This document shows positions 9,535 to 19,500 of a DNA stretch of 64,000 bases, in pieces. The DNA lies in assembly GCF_031581265.1 (NCBI RefSeq), contig NZ_JAVLBQ010000003.1, positions 1 to 64,000 on the forward strand, in the 5' to 3' direction. A program made the position numbers and the translations under genes. The DNA comes from Gracilimonas sp031581265 (GTDB taxonomy: Bacteria; Bacteroidota; Rhodothermia; Balneolales; Balneolaceae). The notes below the pieces were generated by a model. The model did not search any database. It was not told where the DNA came from and was given only the letters and a program-made list of their open reading frames with translations. How positions within the stretch are numbered: position 1 is the first letter of the stretch; every line of letters starts with the position of its first letter.

Positions 9535-9762
9535 ATGACATTTAGAATAAAACTGCTTTTAATCTTCTTTATCATAAGCTCCTGTTCAGACTTGAGTGTT
9601 GAGAACCTTAATGAACCTAATTCTGAAAATGCTTTAAAATCAGAAGCGAAACTAACGGAAGAGTTAAATGATACTTTCCGGATTTGGTACAATCAAATTT
9701 ACAGTTTTGTTCAACTGAGGCCTAAATACTATAACGAAGGAACAGTACTCATAAACTCCTGA
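9535..9762 (+). pseudogene. N-terminal remnant of a SusD-like lipoprotein
   Basis: From the ATG at 9535 the frame gives a signal peptide with lipobox (ISSC) and then SDLSVENLNEP, the typical mature start of one SusD subfamily. It stops after 75 residues where a SusD would run to about 450. The 250 bases after it contain frame-broken fragments in other frames and no SusC partner. I call it a deletion remnant of a second SusD. A short real lipoprotein is possible but less likely. Confidence 0.5.
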
Positions 9763-10012
9763 ACAAGATTAACGCCCGAAAAAAAAAGATTCTGTTCCTC
9801 ATACGGAACAGGAAATAAGTGATGCTTTTCATCATAAACGTATGATTGAGCTATATGCTGCTACATTAAATTATTCCTTATCACTTTGAGTACCGGTATG
9901 CTCAAATCCAACCCCTAATAGCCTCTATTTTAACTTTAGTGAATTTAAACGCTATTGAGGCACTCGGCCTGATTTGGTAGCTTCTGAAAAAAGAAACATA
10001 GAGAAAATTTAT

Positions 10013-11362
10013 ATGCGAGATAAAATGACAATCACCCCCGATCAGGTTCGATCCGTTTTAAGTAAACACATGCTCACCGATGGTTATGAGATGGTGCTGG
10101 ATCTTGAAGAAAGTGAAGGTCCTTATTTATACGATTCCAAATCCGGGAAACGTTATCTCGACTTCTTTACATTTTTTGCTTCTAATCCGTTGGGGATGAA
10201 TCATCCTAAATTGGCCCAGGATGAGGATTTTGTTCAGAAACTGGCTCGCGTGGCCATTAACAAGCCATCTAATTCAGATATCTACACCAAGGATATGGCG
10301 GAGTTTATGGAGTCTTTTGATCGGGTAGGTATTCCTGATTATATGCCCTACTCCTTTTTTATATCAGGCGGGGCGCTGGCCGTTGAAAATGCTATGAAAG
10401 TGGCCTTCGACTGGAAGGTGCAGAAAAACTTCCAAAAGGGATATAGAGAAGAAAAGGGACATAAAATTCTTCATTTTGAAAAAGCCTTTCATGGCCGTTC
10501 AGGATATACCCTTTCTGTCACTAATACCGTGCCCAACAAAGTAAAATACTTTCCTAAATTTGACTGGCCACGTGTTATAAGTCCCGCTATGACCTTCCCT
10601 GCCACCAAAGAGAATATCGCTGAAACTGAAGCACAGGAAAAGCTCGCAATTGCTCAGGCTGAACGGTTTTTCGAAATCCACAAAGATGATATTGCAGGGA
10701 TTCTTATCGAACCTATCCAGGGTGAAGGAGGTGACCGCCATTTTCGACTCGAGTTCCACCAGGCATTACGAGATTTAGCTGACAAACACGAAGCTCTTCT
10801 CATTTATGATGAGGTGCAAACCGGAGTCGGTATGACTGGTAAATTTTGGGCACACGAGCATTTCGTTAAGCCTGATATTTTGGCCTTTGGCAAAAAAGCG
10901 CAAGTCTGTGGAATATTAGCCAATAAACGCGTAGATGAAGTCAAAACCAATTGCTTTCATGTCTCCTCCCGTATCAACTCTACCTGGGGTGGGAACTTGG
11001 TAGATATGGTTCGCTTTGGGCGAATTCTGGATATCATCGAAGAAGAGAATTTGGTAGAAAATGCTGCCGAAGTAGGACAGTATCTGCAAACCAGATTGAA
11101 TGAACTTGCTGATCAGCATGAATATTTCACCAACCCGCGTGGCAAAGGATTGTTCTGTGCTATTGATCTGCCGGATGGCCATTCCCGTGATGCCGTAATC
11201 AAAGAATGTATCAACAACGGGTTAATAATCCTTTCCTGTGGCCCCAATACCGTTCGCTTCCGGCCTCCATTAACCATTACTACCGAGCAAATTGATGAGG
11301 GTCTCAACATCCTCGAAAAAGCATATAAAAAATGCTTGGATGATTGTCCGGTGGCGAGCTAA
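10013..11362 (+). CDS. lat: L-lysine 6-transaminase
   Basis: 449 residues. Class III PLP aminotransferase matching lysine epsilon-aminotransferases: ITPDQVRSVLSKHML, DFFTFFASNPLGMNHP, FHGRSGYTLSVTNT, IEPIQGEGGD, YDEVQTGVG and the PLP lysine in DILAFGKKAQVCG near 293. It converts lysine and 2-oxoglutarate to 2-aminoadipate 6-semialdehyde (cyclising to piperideine-6-carboxylate) and glutamate. The ATG at 10013 is chosen because family members start just before ITPDQV. Monocistronic; no pipecolate or ectoine pathway partner is next to it. Confidence 0.92.
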   Translation: MRDKMTITPDQVRSVLSKHMLTDGYEMVLDLEESEGPYLYDSKSGKRYLDFFTFFASNPLGMNHPKLAQDEDFVQKLARVAINKPSNSDIYTKDMAEFMESFDRVGIPDYMPYSFFISGGALAVENAMKVAFDWKVQKNFQKGYREEKGHKILHFEKAFHGRSGYTLSVTNTVPNKVKYFPKFDWPRVISPAMTFPATKENIAETEAQEKLAIAQAERFFEIHKDDIAGILIEPIQGEGGDRHFRLEFHQALRDLADKHEALLIYDEVQTGVGMTGKFWAHEHFVKPDILAFGKKAQVCGILANKRVDEVKTNCFHVSSRINSTWGGNLVDMVRFGRILDIIEEENLVENAAEVGQYLQTRLNELADQHEYFTNPRGKGLFCAIDLPDGHSRDAVIKECINNGLIILSCGPNTVRFRPPLTITTEQIDEGLNILEKAYKKCLDDCPVAS

Positions 11363-11404
11363 TTGTTTGCTTAATTAATGCTCTATAATCTTGGACCACA
11401 CTTT

Positions 11405-11512
11405 CCTCTCCAAAGAGGGGCAATTCTTGCTACTGCGTGCTTTCTTATCGAAAGCAAACTTTGTTGCCATGGGCAAGATACCTGTGTCCCTTTGGAGGGA
11501 CAGGAAGAATGA
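11405..11512. repeat. Decayed intergenic inverted repeat
   Basis: Imperfect arms around CTCTCCAAAGAGG on the left and CCCTTTGGAGGGACAGG on the right lie between lat and the SDR gene. No coding potential is seen here. Confidence 0.35.
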
Positions 11513-11573
11513 GCCTGCTCATTACTTCCGGGGAGGATAGTAATGACTACTCAAAATGTAGGCCAGACAACAC

Positions 11574-12293
11574 TTATACCAGCTGATGACTTTCCGGCTG
11601 AATTACAACTTCATTCATAACGGAACCTGAGGGCTGATTTACAGCATTATATACTACTTGAGCAACTTCTTCAGTTGTTAGCATCATGTCTTTTTTCACG
11701 CGCATATTCACCCGCTCATCATCCCAAAAAGGAGTATGCACGCCACCTAAATACAGCAGAGAAAATTTAGTTTTCCCTCTTCGCTGCTCCTCAATTAACG
11801 CTTTGGTAAATCCCTGGATAGCAAATTTTGAAGCCGCATACACGGATGCATTTTTCATCACATATTTACCCATCGTCCCGGGAAACATGACCACTGAAGT
11901 GGGTTGATCTTCTTTCATATGCTTCATCACTGTTTGAGTTACTAAGAAAGTGCCATACACATTTACGTCAATAATTTCTTTGGCATCGGCCGGATCAATG
12001 TCCATAAAGGGCTGGATTAAACCTTGCCCAAAGGCGTTGATAAGCACATCAATTTTCCCTAATTGATTTTCGATTTCGGAAGCCATCTTCTTAACAGCAG
12101 CAGAATCAGTGGCGTCGGTTTCTATTGCGAAAGCCTCTCCTCCATTGTCGTTGATTTCTTTAGCTATTTCTTCTGCTTTGGCTTTATTGCGTGCCGCTAA
12201 AACAACTTTAGCACCCTCTTTACCAAATCTCTTTGCTGTCGCTGAACCAATTCCGCCGGAGCCTCCGACTATGAGTACAATTTTATTTTTCAT
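11574..12293 (-). CDS. SDR family NAD(P)-dependent oxidoreductase
   Basis: 239 residues with a Rossmann nucleotide-binding GGSGGIG at 10-16, DVLINAFGQG in place of the usual NNAG, and catalytic YAASK. The C-terminal third contains VHTPFWDD. Classical short-chain dehydrogenase/reductase; cofactor is probably NADP given AARNKAK after beta-2, but the substrate is unknown. Monocistronic, followed by a spacer with no gene. Confidence 0.85.
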   Translation of the reverse strand: MKNKIVLIVGGSGGIGSATAKRFGKEGAKVVLAARNKAKAEEIAKEINDNGGEAFAIETDATDSAAVKKMASEIENQLGKIDVLINAFGQGLIQPFMDIDPADAKEIIDVNVYGTFLVTQTVMKHMKEDQPTSVVMFPGTMGKYVMKNASVYAASKFAIQGFTKALIEEQRRGKTKFSLLYLGGVHTPFWDDERVNMRVKKDMMLTTEEVAQVVYNAVNQPSGSVMNEVVIQPESHQLV

Positions 12294-12356
12294 GATGTGA
12301 ATATTTTTGATGAATAGTCACACATTAAAATCACAACTCTATTTTATTCGTTCCGT

Positions 12357-12878
12357 TTAGTCTAATTTTCGATAATTAATTCGCCAATTTAAAGCCCACG
12401 TTTTACCCCCATCAATCGAAGATTCCCAATCCCACTTCAGCGAATCGGGGGTGATATCGTAAAACACCATCCGTTGGGTAAATAAAGTATCCGAGCCCAT
12501 TTCCTGAATATCCGTTTGAAAAATACGGTTATCTCCCTCCACTTTTCCGGTGAAGTCAAAATATCCTCCCTGATTATCGGCCCATGCTTGTTTCCAGGTA
12601 TTGGTTCTGGGATTATAGACCGAAATACTTGTTCCTTTATACCCTTCCATTTGTCCCTCATCTACTTGAAAATGTTCCTGTATCACAGTGCAGTCAAGGG
12701 TTTTTTCAATGAAATTGGAACCTCGCCCCATGGTGCCATCTGCTTCTTCCCAACTCACTTCCCATTTTCCGACCCAAAAATCGAAATATTCTTCCGATTG
12801 AAGTTCAGCTATACTGGTTTGTGCCGAACACGTGAAACTTATACATAGTACAAATAATAGAGTGGAAAGAAACCTCAT
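12357..12878 (-). CDS. Secreted DUF1579-like protein
   Basis: 173 residues with a Sec signal peptide (cleavage after FTCSA). The mature part starts with FDFWVGKWEVSW and continues through alternating beta-strands (YNPRTNTWKQAWADNQGGYFDF), like the lipocalin-shaped DUF1579 family. Function unknown. It may bind a small hydrophobic ligand, but that is inference from fold type only. Confidence 0.65.
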   Translation of the reverse strand: MRFLSTLLFVLCISFTCSAQTSIAELQSEEYFDFWVGKWEVSWEEADGTMGRGSNFIEKTLDCTVIQEHFQVDEGQMEGYKGTSISVYNPRTNTWKQAWADNQGGYFDFTGKVEGDNRIFQTDIQEMGSDTLFTQRMVFYDITPDSLKWDWESSIDGGKTWALNWRINYRKLD

Positions 12879-12975
12879 AATACATGCCTCTGCTCTAGTT
12901 TGAATTCACCATTGAAGCCTAATAAACGAGTTAAGACGTACAATTGCTATGTATTACTATAACCTTTCTTTATGT

Positions 12976-13632
12976 TCATATAGGCTTAAAAGACAAATAT
13001 TTTATTGTCTTCCCCTTTTCTAAATGCATCTCTTCGTAATACGTTATAATGCCTATTTTTGGGTCATTCGGCCTGTTTTTATGAACATTCGGCTCGTCAT
13101 CAATCAGCTCCAATCCCTCTTCCTCAATCACATCTTTAGTGTATTCATACAACACATCGCTGTCCGTTTTTAGATGTATGACGGCGCCGGGCTTCATTAC
13201 TTTACGATAGTGCTTCAAAAATTTGGGGTGAGTCAGGCGTTTTCTCTCTTTTTTAAGATACGGATCAGAAAATACAATCCAGGCTTCATCCACTTCATTT
13301 TCCCCAAAAAATTGATCCAGATGATCTATATAGCACCTTAAGTATCTTACATTGTCCAGATTTTTTTCAAGCGCTTCAGTGGCTCCTACCCACAATCGGT
13401 TCCCCTTGATATCAAGCCCCACATAATTTTTGTGAGGTTCCAATTCTGCAAGACCCACTGAATATTCTCCCTTTCCACAAGCAAGTTCCAATACTATGGG
13501 TTGATCGTTTTCAAAAACTTCGGTATTCCATTTTCCTTTCGGGGCAGGATTATCGTCATCAAACTCTGTATAGATGAGCGTATTATCGAGCTTGGGGAGC
13601 TCTTCCATCCGTTTTTCTTTAATCTTGGGCAT
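12976..13632 (-). CDS. trmB: tRNA (guanosine(46)-N7)-methyltransferase
   Basis: 218 residues. The SAM-binding motif LELACGKGEYSVGLA and the family motif VFSDPYLKKERKRLTHPKFL identify TrmB, which places m7G46 in the tRNA variable loop. The usual FPDPWPK reads FSDPYLK here, a common variation in Bacteroidota relatives. The C-terminus has the PKIGIITYYEEMH substrate-binding segment. Length is normal. Confidence 0.9.
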   Translation of the reverse strand: MPKIKEKRMEELPKLDNTLIYTEFDDDNPAPKGKWNTEVFENDQPIVLELACGKGEYSVGLAELEPHKNYVGLDIKGNRLWVGATEALEKNLDNVRYLRCYIDHLDQFFGENEVDEAWIVFSDPYLKKERKRLTHPKFLKHYRKVMKPGAVIHLKTDSDVLYEYTKDVIEEEGLELIDDEPNVHKNRPNDPKIGIITYYEEMHLEKGKTIKYLSFKPI

Positions 13633-13736
13633 GCAAAAATGTCAGTTTATCTCAAATTTATAACGGGAAAATTAAGGGTTATTCAGCTTCTTTTTATTGA
13701 AATACCCTATTATTTACTCCCCTTAGGACTTTGCAA

Positions 13737-14381
13737 CTATGGAGAAAGTCGTTTTATATCCCATTTGTTACCTACCTTTTCATACCTGATGCGGTCATGA
13801 AGCCGACTTCTTCGTCCTTGCCAAAATTCAAAATATTCGGGAGTAACTTTGTACCCACCCCAACTTTTCGGCTTAGGAACTTCTCCCTCATTGTATTTCT
13901 CTCTCATTTCTTCAAAACGATCTTCCAAAAATTCCCGGTTAGGTACTACTGAACTTTGATTTGAAGCTAAAGCTCCAAGCTGACTTTTGTACGGTCTTTC
14001 TTTAAAATATCCTTCGCTTTCCTCGGTAGATATTTTCTCAACTGTGCCTTCTACCCGCACTTGCCTTTCCAGTTCCAGCCACAAAAAGCATAAAGCAACG
14101 TGTTTATTAGATTCTATCTCTCTTCCTTTGTCGCTTTCGTAATTGGTGTAGAAAATAAAATTATCATCCTCGATGCCTTTCAACAATACCACTCTGGAAT
14201 GAGGTTTATTCTGCATATCCACTGTCGATAAGGTCATTGCATTGGGTTCAGGAACCTTAGCATCCGCGGCTTCTTCCATCCAAACTTCAAATTGTTTGAC
14301 CGGATTAGCATCAACTTCCGACTCATTCAACGCATTCTTTGAATAATCTTCCCGAAGCTTCTGAAGTTCTTCTGTATTCAT
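13737..14381 (-). CDS. pdxH: Pyridoxamine 5'-phosphate oxidase
   Basis: 214 residues. FMN-dependent oxidase forming pyridoxal phosphate from PNP or PMP. Seen: N-terminal LREDYSKNALNESEV, PHSRVVLLKG, FYTNYESDKG, VRVEGTVEKIS, and the C-terminal EFWQGRRSRLHDRIRYEK substrate-binding motif. Start is 4 bp after the stop of the thioredoxin-like gene, so they are cotranscribed. It supplies the cofactor used by the aminotransferases in this window. Confidence 0.96.
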   Translation of the reverse strand: MNTEELQKLREDYSKNALNESEVDANPVKQFEVWMEEAADAKVPEPNAMTLSTVDMQNKPHSRVVLLKGIEDDNFIFYTNYESDKGREIESNKHVALCFLWLELERQVRVEGTVEKISTEESEGYFKERPYKSQLGALASNQSSVVPNREFLEDRFEEMREKYNEGEVPKPKSWGGYKVTPEYFEFWQGRRSRLHDRIRYEKVGNKWDIKRLSP

Positions 14382-14385
14382 TCAC

Positions 14386-14955
14386 TTATCCAAAATATTC
14401 CGGTTCGTTGCCGGGTTTCCATTTGATATTACAGCCAATACTTGGAGTTTGTTTATCTTCAGGAATAGTTCTGCCATCAAGAACAGCATCAAGGGCATTC
14501 CTAAGATTCTTTCCGGTAACCGGCTTATCATTTTTGGGACGGCTGTCATCAAACTGTCCACGATAAACCAGTTTTCGGTTTTCATCGAATACAAAGAAGT
14601 CGGGAGTGCATGCAGCTTTATAAGCTTTTGCTACTTCCTGATCTTCATCATATAAATATGGGAAGGGATAATCTTTCTCAGCCATTTTTTCCGGACTGTC
14701 TTCCGGGTATTTATCTACATCATTAGAACTGATGGCTATAAATCCAATTCCTTTACCGATATATTCGTTCGCGACGCTTAAAAGTTCATCTTCAATATGC
14801 ATTACATATGGGCAGTGATTACAGATAAACATCACCACAAATCCTTTACTTTGGTCGGCATAATTCAGTGAAAGTTTGCCGCCATTCACACTCTCCAGAG
14901 TAAAGTCCGGTGCTTCCGTTCCTAATTCAAGCATTGTTGATGGTGTTGCAGACAT
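14386..14955 (-). CDS. Thioredoxin-fold redoxin family protein
   Basis: 189 residues of the AhpC/TSA-redoxin type (GTEAPDFTLESVNGG), with a CNHCPYV active site of CxxC form and the downstream cis-proline region ACTPDFFVFDE. No signal peptide, so cytoplasmic. AGGAG lies four bases before the ATG at 14955. Family members act as thiol-disulfide reductases or peroxiredoxin-like proteins; the specific role is unknown. First gene of a two-gene unit with pdxH. Confidence 0.85.
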   Translation of the reverse strand: MSATPSTMLELGTEAPDFTLESVNGGKLSLNYADQSKGFVVMFICNHCPYVMHIEDELLSVANEYIGKGIGFIAISSNDVDKYPEDSPEKMAEKDYPFPYLYDEDQEVAKAYKAACTPDFFVFDENRKLVYRGQFDDSRPKNDKPVTGKNLRNALDAVLDGRTIPEDKQTPSIGCNIKWKPGNEPEYFG

Positions 14956-14998
14956 AATGCTCCTGACTTTTTACAATTAATGGTTTTAACTTAAGTAC

Positions 14999-15403
14999 AT
15001 GGATACTGTTACAAAGATATTGAATGATCGAGACAAAATTTTGTTCGAAAAAGCACTAAAGTTTTACTTCTATGCCAGACAACAAGATATACGCAAGCTT
15101 AATTCACAACTCCGAGAGCGATTTAATTACGCAGGACAGGTAGCTTACTCGCTTATTGTCACATACCTGCGGGAAGATAGCCTAAAGTTGGAATACATGG
15201 ATTTTTTGAATGAGGAACTAAAAACCATGCGAGCTTTAGATAATAGATTATTGGAGCCGCTAATGATTAAACCTCACGAAATTGATGAAATTGAATTTAA
15301 CCAGGAAGTCTCAATCAAAGTTTTTGATGAAGATAACGGGAGAAATCTTCAGATCCGCTACAACCCTAATACATCCACAGCTGTCTTAGAACCTTTGCAA
15401 TAG
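14999..15403 (+). CDS. Conserved hypothetical protein, 134 residues
   Basis: A soluble protein without signal peptide. The N-terminal two thirds is predicted helical and charged (FEKALKFYFYARQQDIRKLNSQL), the C-terminal third forms beta-strands (VSIKVFDEDNGRNLQIRY). I do not recognise a family. It is divergent from the thioredoxin-like gene with 43 bp between starts and convergent with the MscS gene, so it is probably expressed alone. Confidence 0.65.
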   Translation: MDTVTKILNDRDKILFEKALKFYFYARQQDIRKLNSQLRERFNYAGQVAYSLIVTYLREDSLKLEYMDFLNEELKTMRALDNRLLEPLMIKPHEIDEIEFNQEVSIKVFDEDNGRNLQIRYNPNTSTAVLEPLQ

Positions 15404-15418
15404 CAGTAAATTTCACTT

Positions 15419-16507
15419 TTACTCTCCGGTCGGTCCGGCGACTGATGCTTCATCCCAAATAATTCCTCTTTTCTTCAATTCGGTGAGAATAAGTTCGGTC
15501 ACATCACTTTGAAAAGGAAACTCATAACGAATATCAAGAACATAGGCTTTAACATTTAGCTTTAAGATAAACCTGCGTTGATGCATCTCATTTTGTGTCA
15601 TGATGCTAATTGGCTTTTTCAGAAATACAAATCGCGAAGACACTACCGCTTTGTAAGCAATCTCTTTCACTTCTTCTACAGGTGCATCAGCCGGTAAAAA
15701 TATCTCGGTGATAACCTGGCAGTCAAGAGCCCCTGAGTTTGCATTAGATACAGAAGTACGGATCAATTCTCCGTTAGGAATGGTAACTACAGAATCTCCC
15801 GGAGTCACAATTCGGCTGGACCGGAGCCCAATTTGTTGCACTTCTCCGTAATGCTCTGCAAACTGGATTTTATCACCAACCTGGAAAGGGCGGTCTAAGA
15901 TCAACATCACCCCGCCAAATAAATTCTTGAGTACATCTTGGGAAGCCAAACCCACTGCTATACCTACCGATGCCATTACGGTAACTATGGTTGCGTAAGG
16001 CGGCTGTATGATTCCCGCTATAGCTATATAAATAGCAAATGACCATAACAGCACCCTCAGAATGGGAATCATGCGCTTAATGCGCAGTCGATAACGGGAA
16101 ACTTTCTCTGAAAGATTATCCAACACCTTACTAATGAAGATCGTAACGTAGTACGTTGCAATAAAAAAGAAAATAATAAAGACTACTTTTTCCCATGAAA
16201 TCAGTTCTTCAATCTGGGCTAAAGCTTGTTCTGTTTCTCCAAGCTGTGCGGTATCGGCTGAGGCAGATTCACTACTTTGATTTTGAGAGAAAAATTGAGC
16301 TAAAGAATCCAACCTGACAAAGCGCTGATCCAAAAGGGAGTCAATTTTTTGTATGAGCAAGGAATCACTGTATTGGGCAACGTTTTCCGGCGAATCGGAA
16401 TCCTGCACATTTCCACTATCAGTTTGGGCGAATACTCCTGAAGGACTGGCTGCAATTAAAGCAGCCAAAAATAATAAATAGGATATGTTTTTAAAGTTAC
16501 GCTTCAT
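15419..16507 (-). CDS. MscS family mechanosensitive ion channel
   Basis: 362 residues from the ATG at 16507 (an in-frame TTG lies two codons upstream). A signal peptide ending VFAQ is followed by a periplasmic stretch rich in Ser/Gln, three membrane segments from about residue 105, then the MscS pore and beta-domain: GLASQDVLKNLFGGVMLILD, FQVGDKIQ, SSRIVTPGDSVVTIPNGEL. The channel releases osmolytes on hypo-osmotic shock. It starts 2 bp after the stop of the large ATPase gene, so the two are almost certainly cotranscribed. Confidence 0.88.
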   Translation of the reverse strand: MKRNFKNISYLLFLAALIAASPSGVFAQTDSGNVQDSDSPENVAQYSDSLLIQKIDSLLDQRFVRLDSLAQFFSQNQSSESASADTAQLGETEQALAQIEELISWEKVVFIIFFFIATYYVTIFISKVLDNLSEKVSRYRLRIKRMIPILRVLLWSFAIYIAIAGIIQPPYATIVTVMASVGIAVGLASQDVLKNLFGGVMLILDRPFQVGDKIQFAEHYGEVQQIGLRSSRIVTPGDSVVTIPNGELIRTSVSNANSGALDCQVITEIFLPADAPVEEVKEIAYKAVVSSRFVFLKKPISIMTQNEMHQRRFILKLNVKAYVLDIRYEFPFQSDVTELILTELKKRGIIWDEASVAGPTGE

Positions 16508-16509
16508 GA

Positions 16510-19500
16510 TCAATGAATATAATTCGATTTCTTCAATACCCGAACAACTTGCCGGTATATAAGGTGATTGAGCAAATACCCGTGTTCTGTTTTATAGATA
16601 ATGGAACGAGAAGCTAACCTGGACATCGTTAGTTTGCTCTCTCTCAATGGCTGATGAAGAATTTTGGAAAGTTCTTTTGGCATTAGCAAATCGTGAACCA
16701 CAAAGGCAGCCAAAGCAAATAAATCTCCGCTTTCTAATTCTTCAATTCTGCTAATTGTCCCAAAATTGAAAGGTTTTATATAAAAGTGAGTATCGTCAAA
16801 CTCATCAATTGATCTAATCCAATAAATTAAAGCGACCGATGAATTGCCTTCACTCAGTTTGGCAAGTCTCTCAAAATATTTGTCCCGAAGATACTCCTGT
16901 GTCTTCTCTTCATTATCCATCAGCTTTCGGTAACTTCGGCTTTTTTTAGTGGTTTCATCCGTTAAGAATTTAAGCTGATACCCACTCGACATGTGTCTCT
17001 TTAAGATAAGGTCCTGTATTTGGTTGGGTGAAAGATTATCGGCTTCTGCGGTATGGGTAAAATAGTCTCCTATATTCAACACTTTATCCAGGAAAAGCCA
17101 TCCATACCGCGTACTTGTTGTGATCCATAAAATATTCTTATTGGTCTCTGATATCAGAAATAGCAGGTGCTCCATCGCTTCAAACCCGGAAATATTTCTT
17201 ATAAAACAATTCTGCATGTTTTCAAGAATCACAACAATTCGTTTTTTCTTCCTCCCTATAGCCTCAATAAGTTCTTCTACGTTAGAGGTATCATCTATCT
17301 TAAGAGCTTTACTTATTTTTTGAATTATCTTATGAGCCTCCCAAATTGTTTCTTCAAAATTGATGGTAATAACCTCGTTCTTTGTCAGGACTTCGTTAGC
17401 CAGCATTTTAACAAACAAGGTTTTACCGCTCCCTTTTTCTCCCACTACCGCAAATGTGGATGGAAAGTTATTTTGCCAAAGTTCATATCCTTTTTTAAAT
17501 CGATCAAACTGTTCCGGCCGGCGAATAAAAAACCGCTCATCTACTTCTTTATGGAAATCAAAAAGCCGACGATAAATAAAAGGCAGCTCAGCTATTTTCT
17601 CATCGGTCTCAGAAAGAAAAGTAGCCAGGTCTGTCTTGTCACTCTCCAGCTTTTCTTTTTCAACGAAGCCTAAAAACTTCTGAACAACCGCAGCATATTT
17701 CTTTGTCTTTTTCCAAATGAAGCGAGTGAAAAGTTCTATTTTCTCTGCAAATGCAGCCCACTTGGACTGTAATTTAGTTTTCCAGTCGGTAGCAGTTTCT
17801 TTTGCTTTATACTGGGCGCCGGCAATTCGTACTTCATTAACATCCTGCTTATCAAGCAAGTTGGCCAGTTTTGTTAACGCAAAATCCGTCTTCTCAGATA
17901 ACTTGTGCTCTAATTCATGTTTTTTCTTTTGAACAGTCTCAATAGACTCATCCAATTTATTTCCAGCTCGCTGAAGACCTTCCTTTGCCACTTCCAAAGG
18001 ATCTTCTTCATCCGTTTTTTTTACTTCATCGACTATCTCAAGGTTGGTAAAAATAATTTCTGAAATTTCCTTGAGCTGCTGATAAACCTCTGACAGAAAT
18101 TCTTCCGGCTTTATATTTTTTGGTAAAAACTCTTTGGCCACATAATTATTGATAACACGCTGCACCAATGTTTGCCATTCAACTTTATTGAATTCATATT
18201 TTGGAGGAAATTGTGTCATATCCAGCCTTTCGACAAGCACAGCCTGCCCGGGTTGATCTTTGGTCCACTCCGGTATAGCAGATGTAAATCGATCCAATTT
18301 AGTTCCCAATACCGCATCGTGCATTAATTCACTGATGGGTTTCAGTAAAATTGCCTCGCAATGTTCTTTCATCCCTTGTTGATGCTTTTCACTCAGCTCG
18401 CGGACTTCTTTGGAAGTTTGCTCTTCCGACCTGTCAAATATGCCAACTGCATCCTCTAATAGTTCTTTTAACTTTAACTGGCCCTGCTCAATATTAGAGT
18501 TAAAAAACTCATTTAATGACGAACTAAATCCATTTACCCGTTCCATTACCTGTTTGCATAAACGGGTAAACCCAATCGAAAGTAACAATCGGTTTACGGT
18601 AGCTGATTTTAATTCATTCCATGTCTCTTCATTTTTTTGAAAATCTGTGGCAACTTGATTTTGATGTTCTTTAATTTCCTGATCCGAGTAATTATCCATC
18701 GACCATTCAAAAGTACCTGTCTTGGATAATGATTTTTTTATGTCTTCCGAAATGGATTGAAGCCTCTCGTCCAACAATCTATCGTATTTCTTTTGTAGCC
18801 TTTCCAACTGATTAATGGCCTGTTTAAGAAATATTATTACATCTTCTTGGCTGGGGTTGATGTAGCGCTCATTAATCTCTCCTTCACTTTCTTGATCTTC
18901 AGTGTTTCTAACTAAACCCGTGGAATGAAGTATGTACGCATCAGCTTCCAGTGCAATCTCTACTTCAAGCCTGTGCAGTTCATTATTCCACTCCCTGATC
19001 CATTCTTCTACACTATAAAACTCTTTGCGAATCAGGTTTTTTAAAGGGATTTCCTGCTTCCAAGGACTTGGCGCTTTAGCCTCACCACCAAATAATTTCC
19101 TGATTCCACCCCCAATTCCCGTCACTGTATTCTGCCCGACACGAATACCCCTTTTCAGTAATTTCCCAGACTTAACATACAGTGAATCGTCTTCGCCCCC
19201 CTTAAAGCGCTCCTCCTCCTGAACTAAACTTATTTCTTCCTCAATATCTTTTGTTATTTCTGATATCTGAGAAATCCAGGAGACTTCGGCTTTTTCAATG
19301 GATTCATTTTCTTTCTTATTCTCCGAAAGATCTGCCATCAAATTATCCGCATAATATTTGATGGCTTCTTCTGTATTTCCTTCTTCAACTTTTTGCAAGG
19401 TTTGGCTAATGTATTGCTTTGTTTTTTTAGCGTCCTCATTAAGCAGATCTACTAATACCAATCGAAGTTCTCCCAACCAAACTTCATGGAGCTTATTGAA

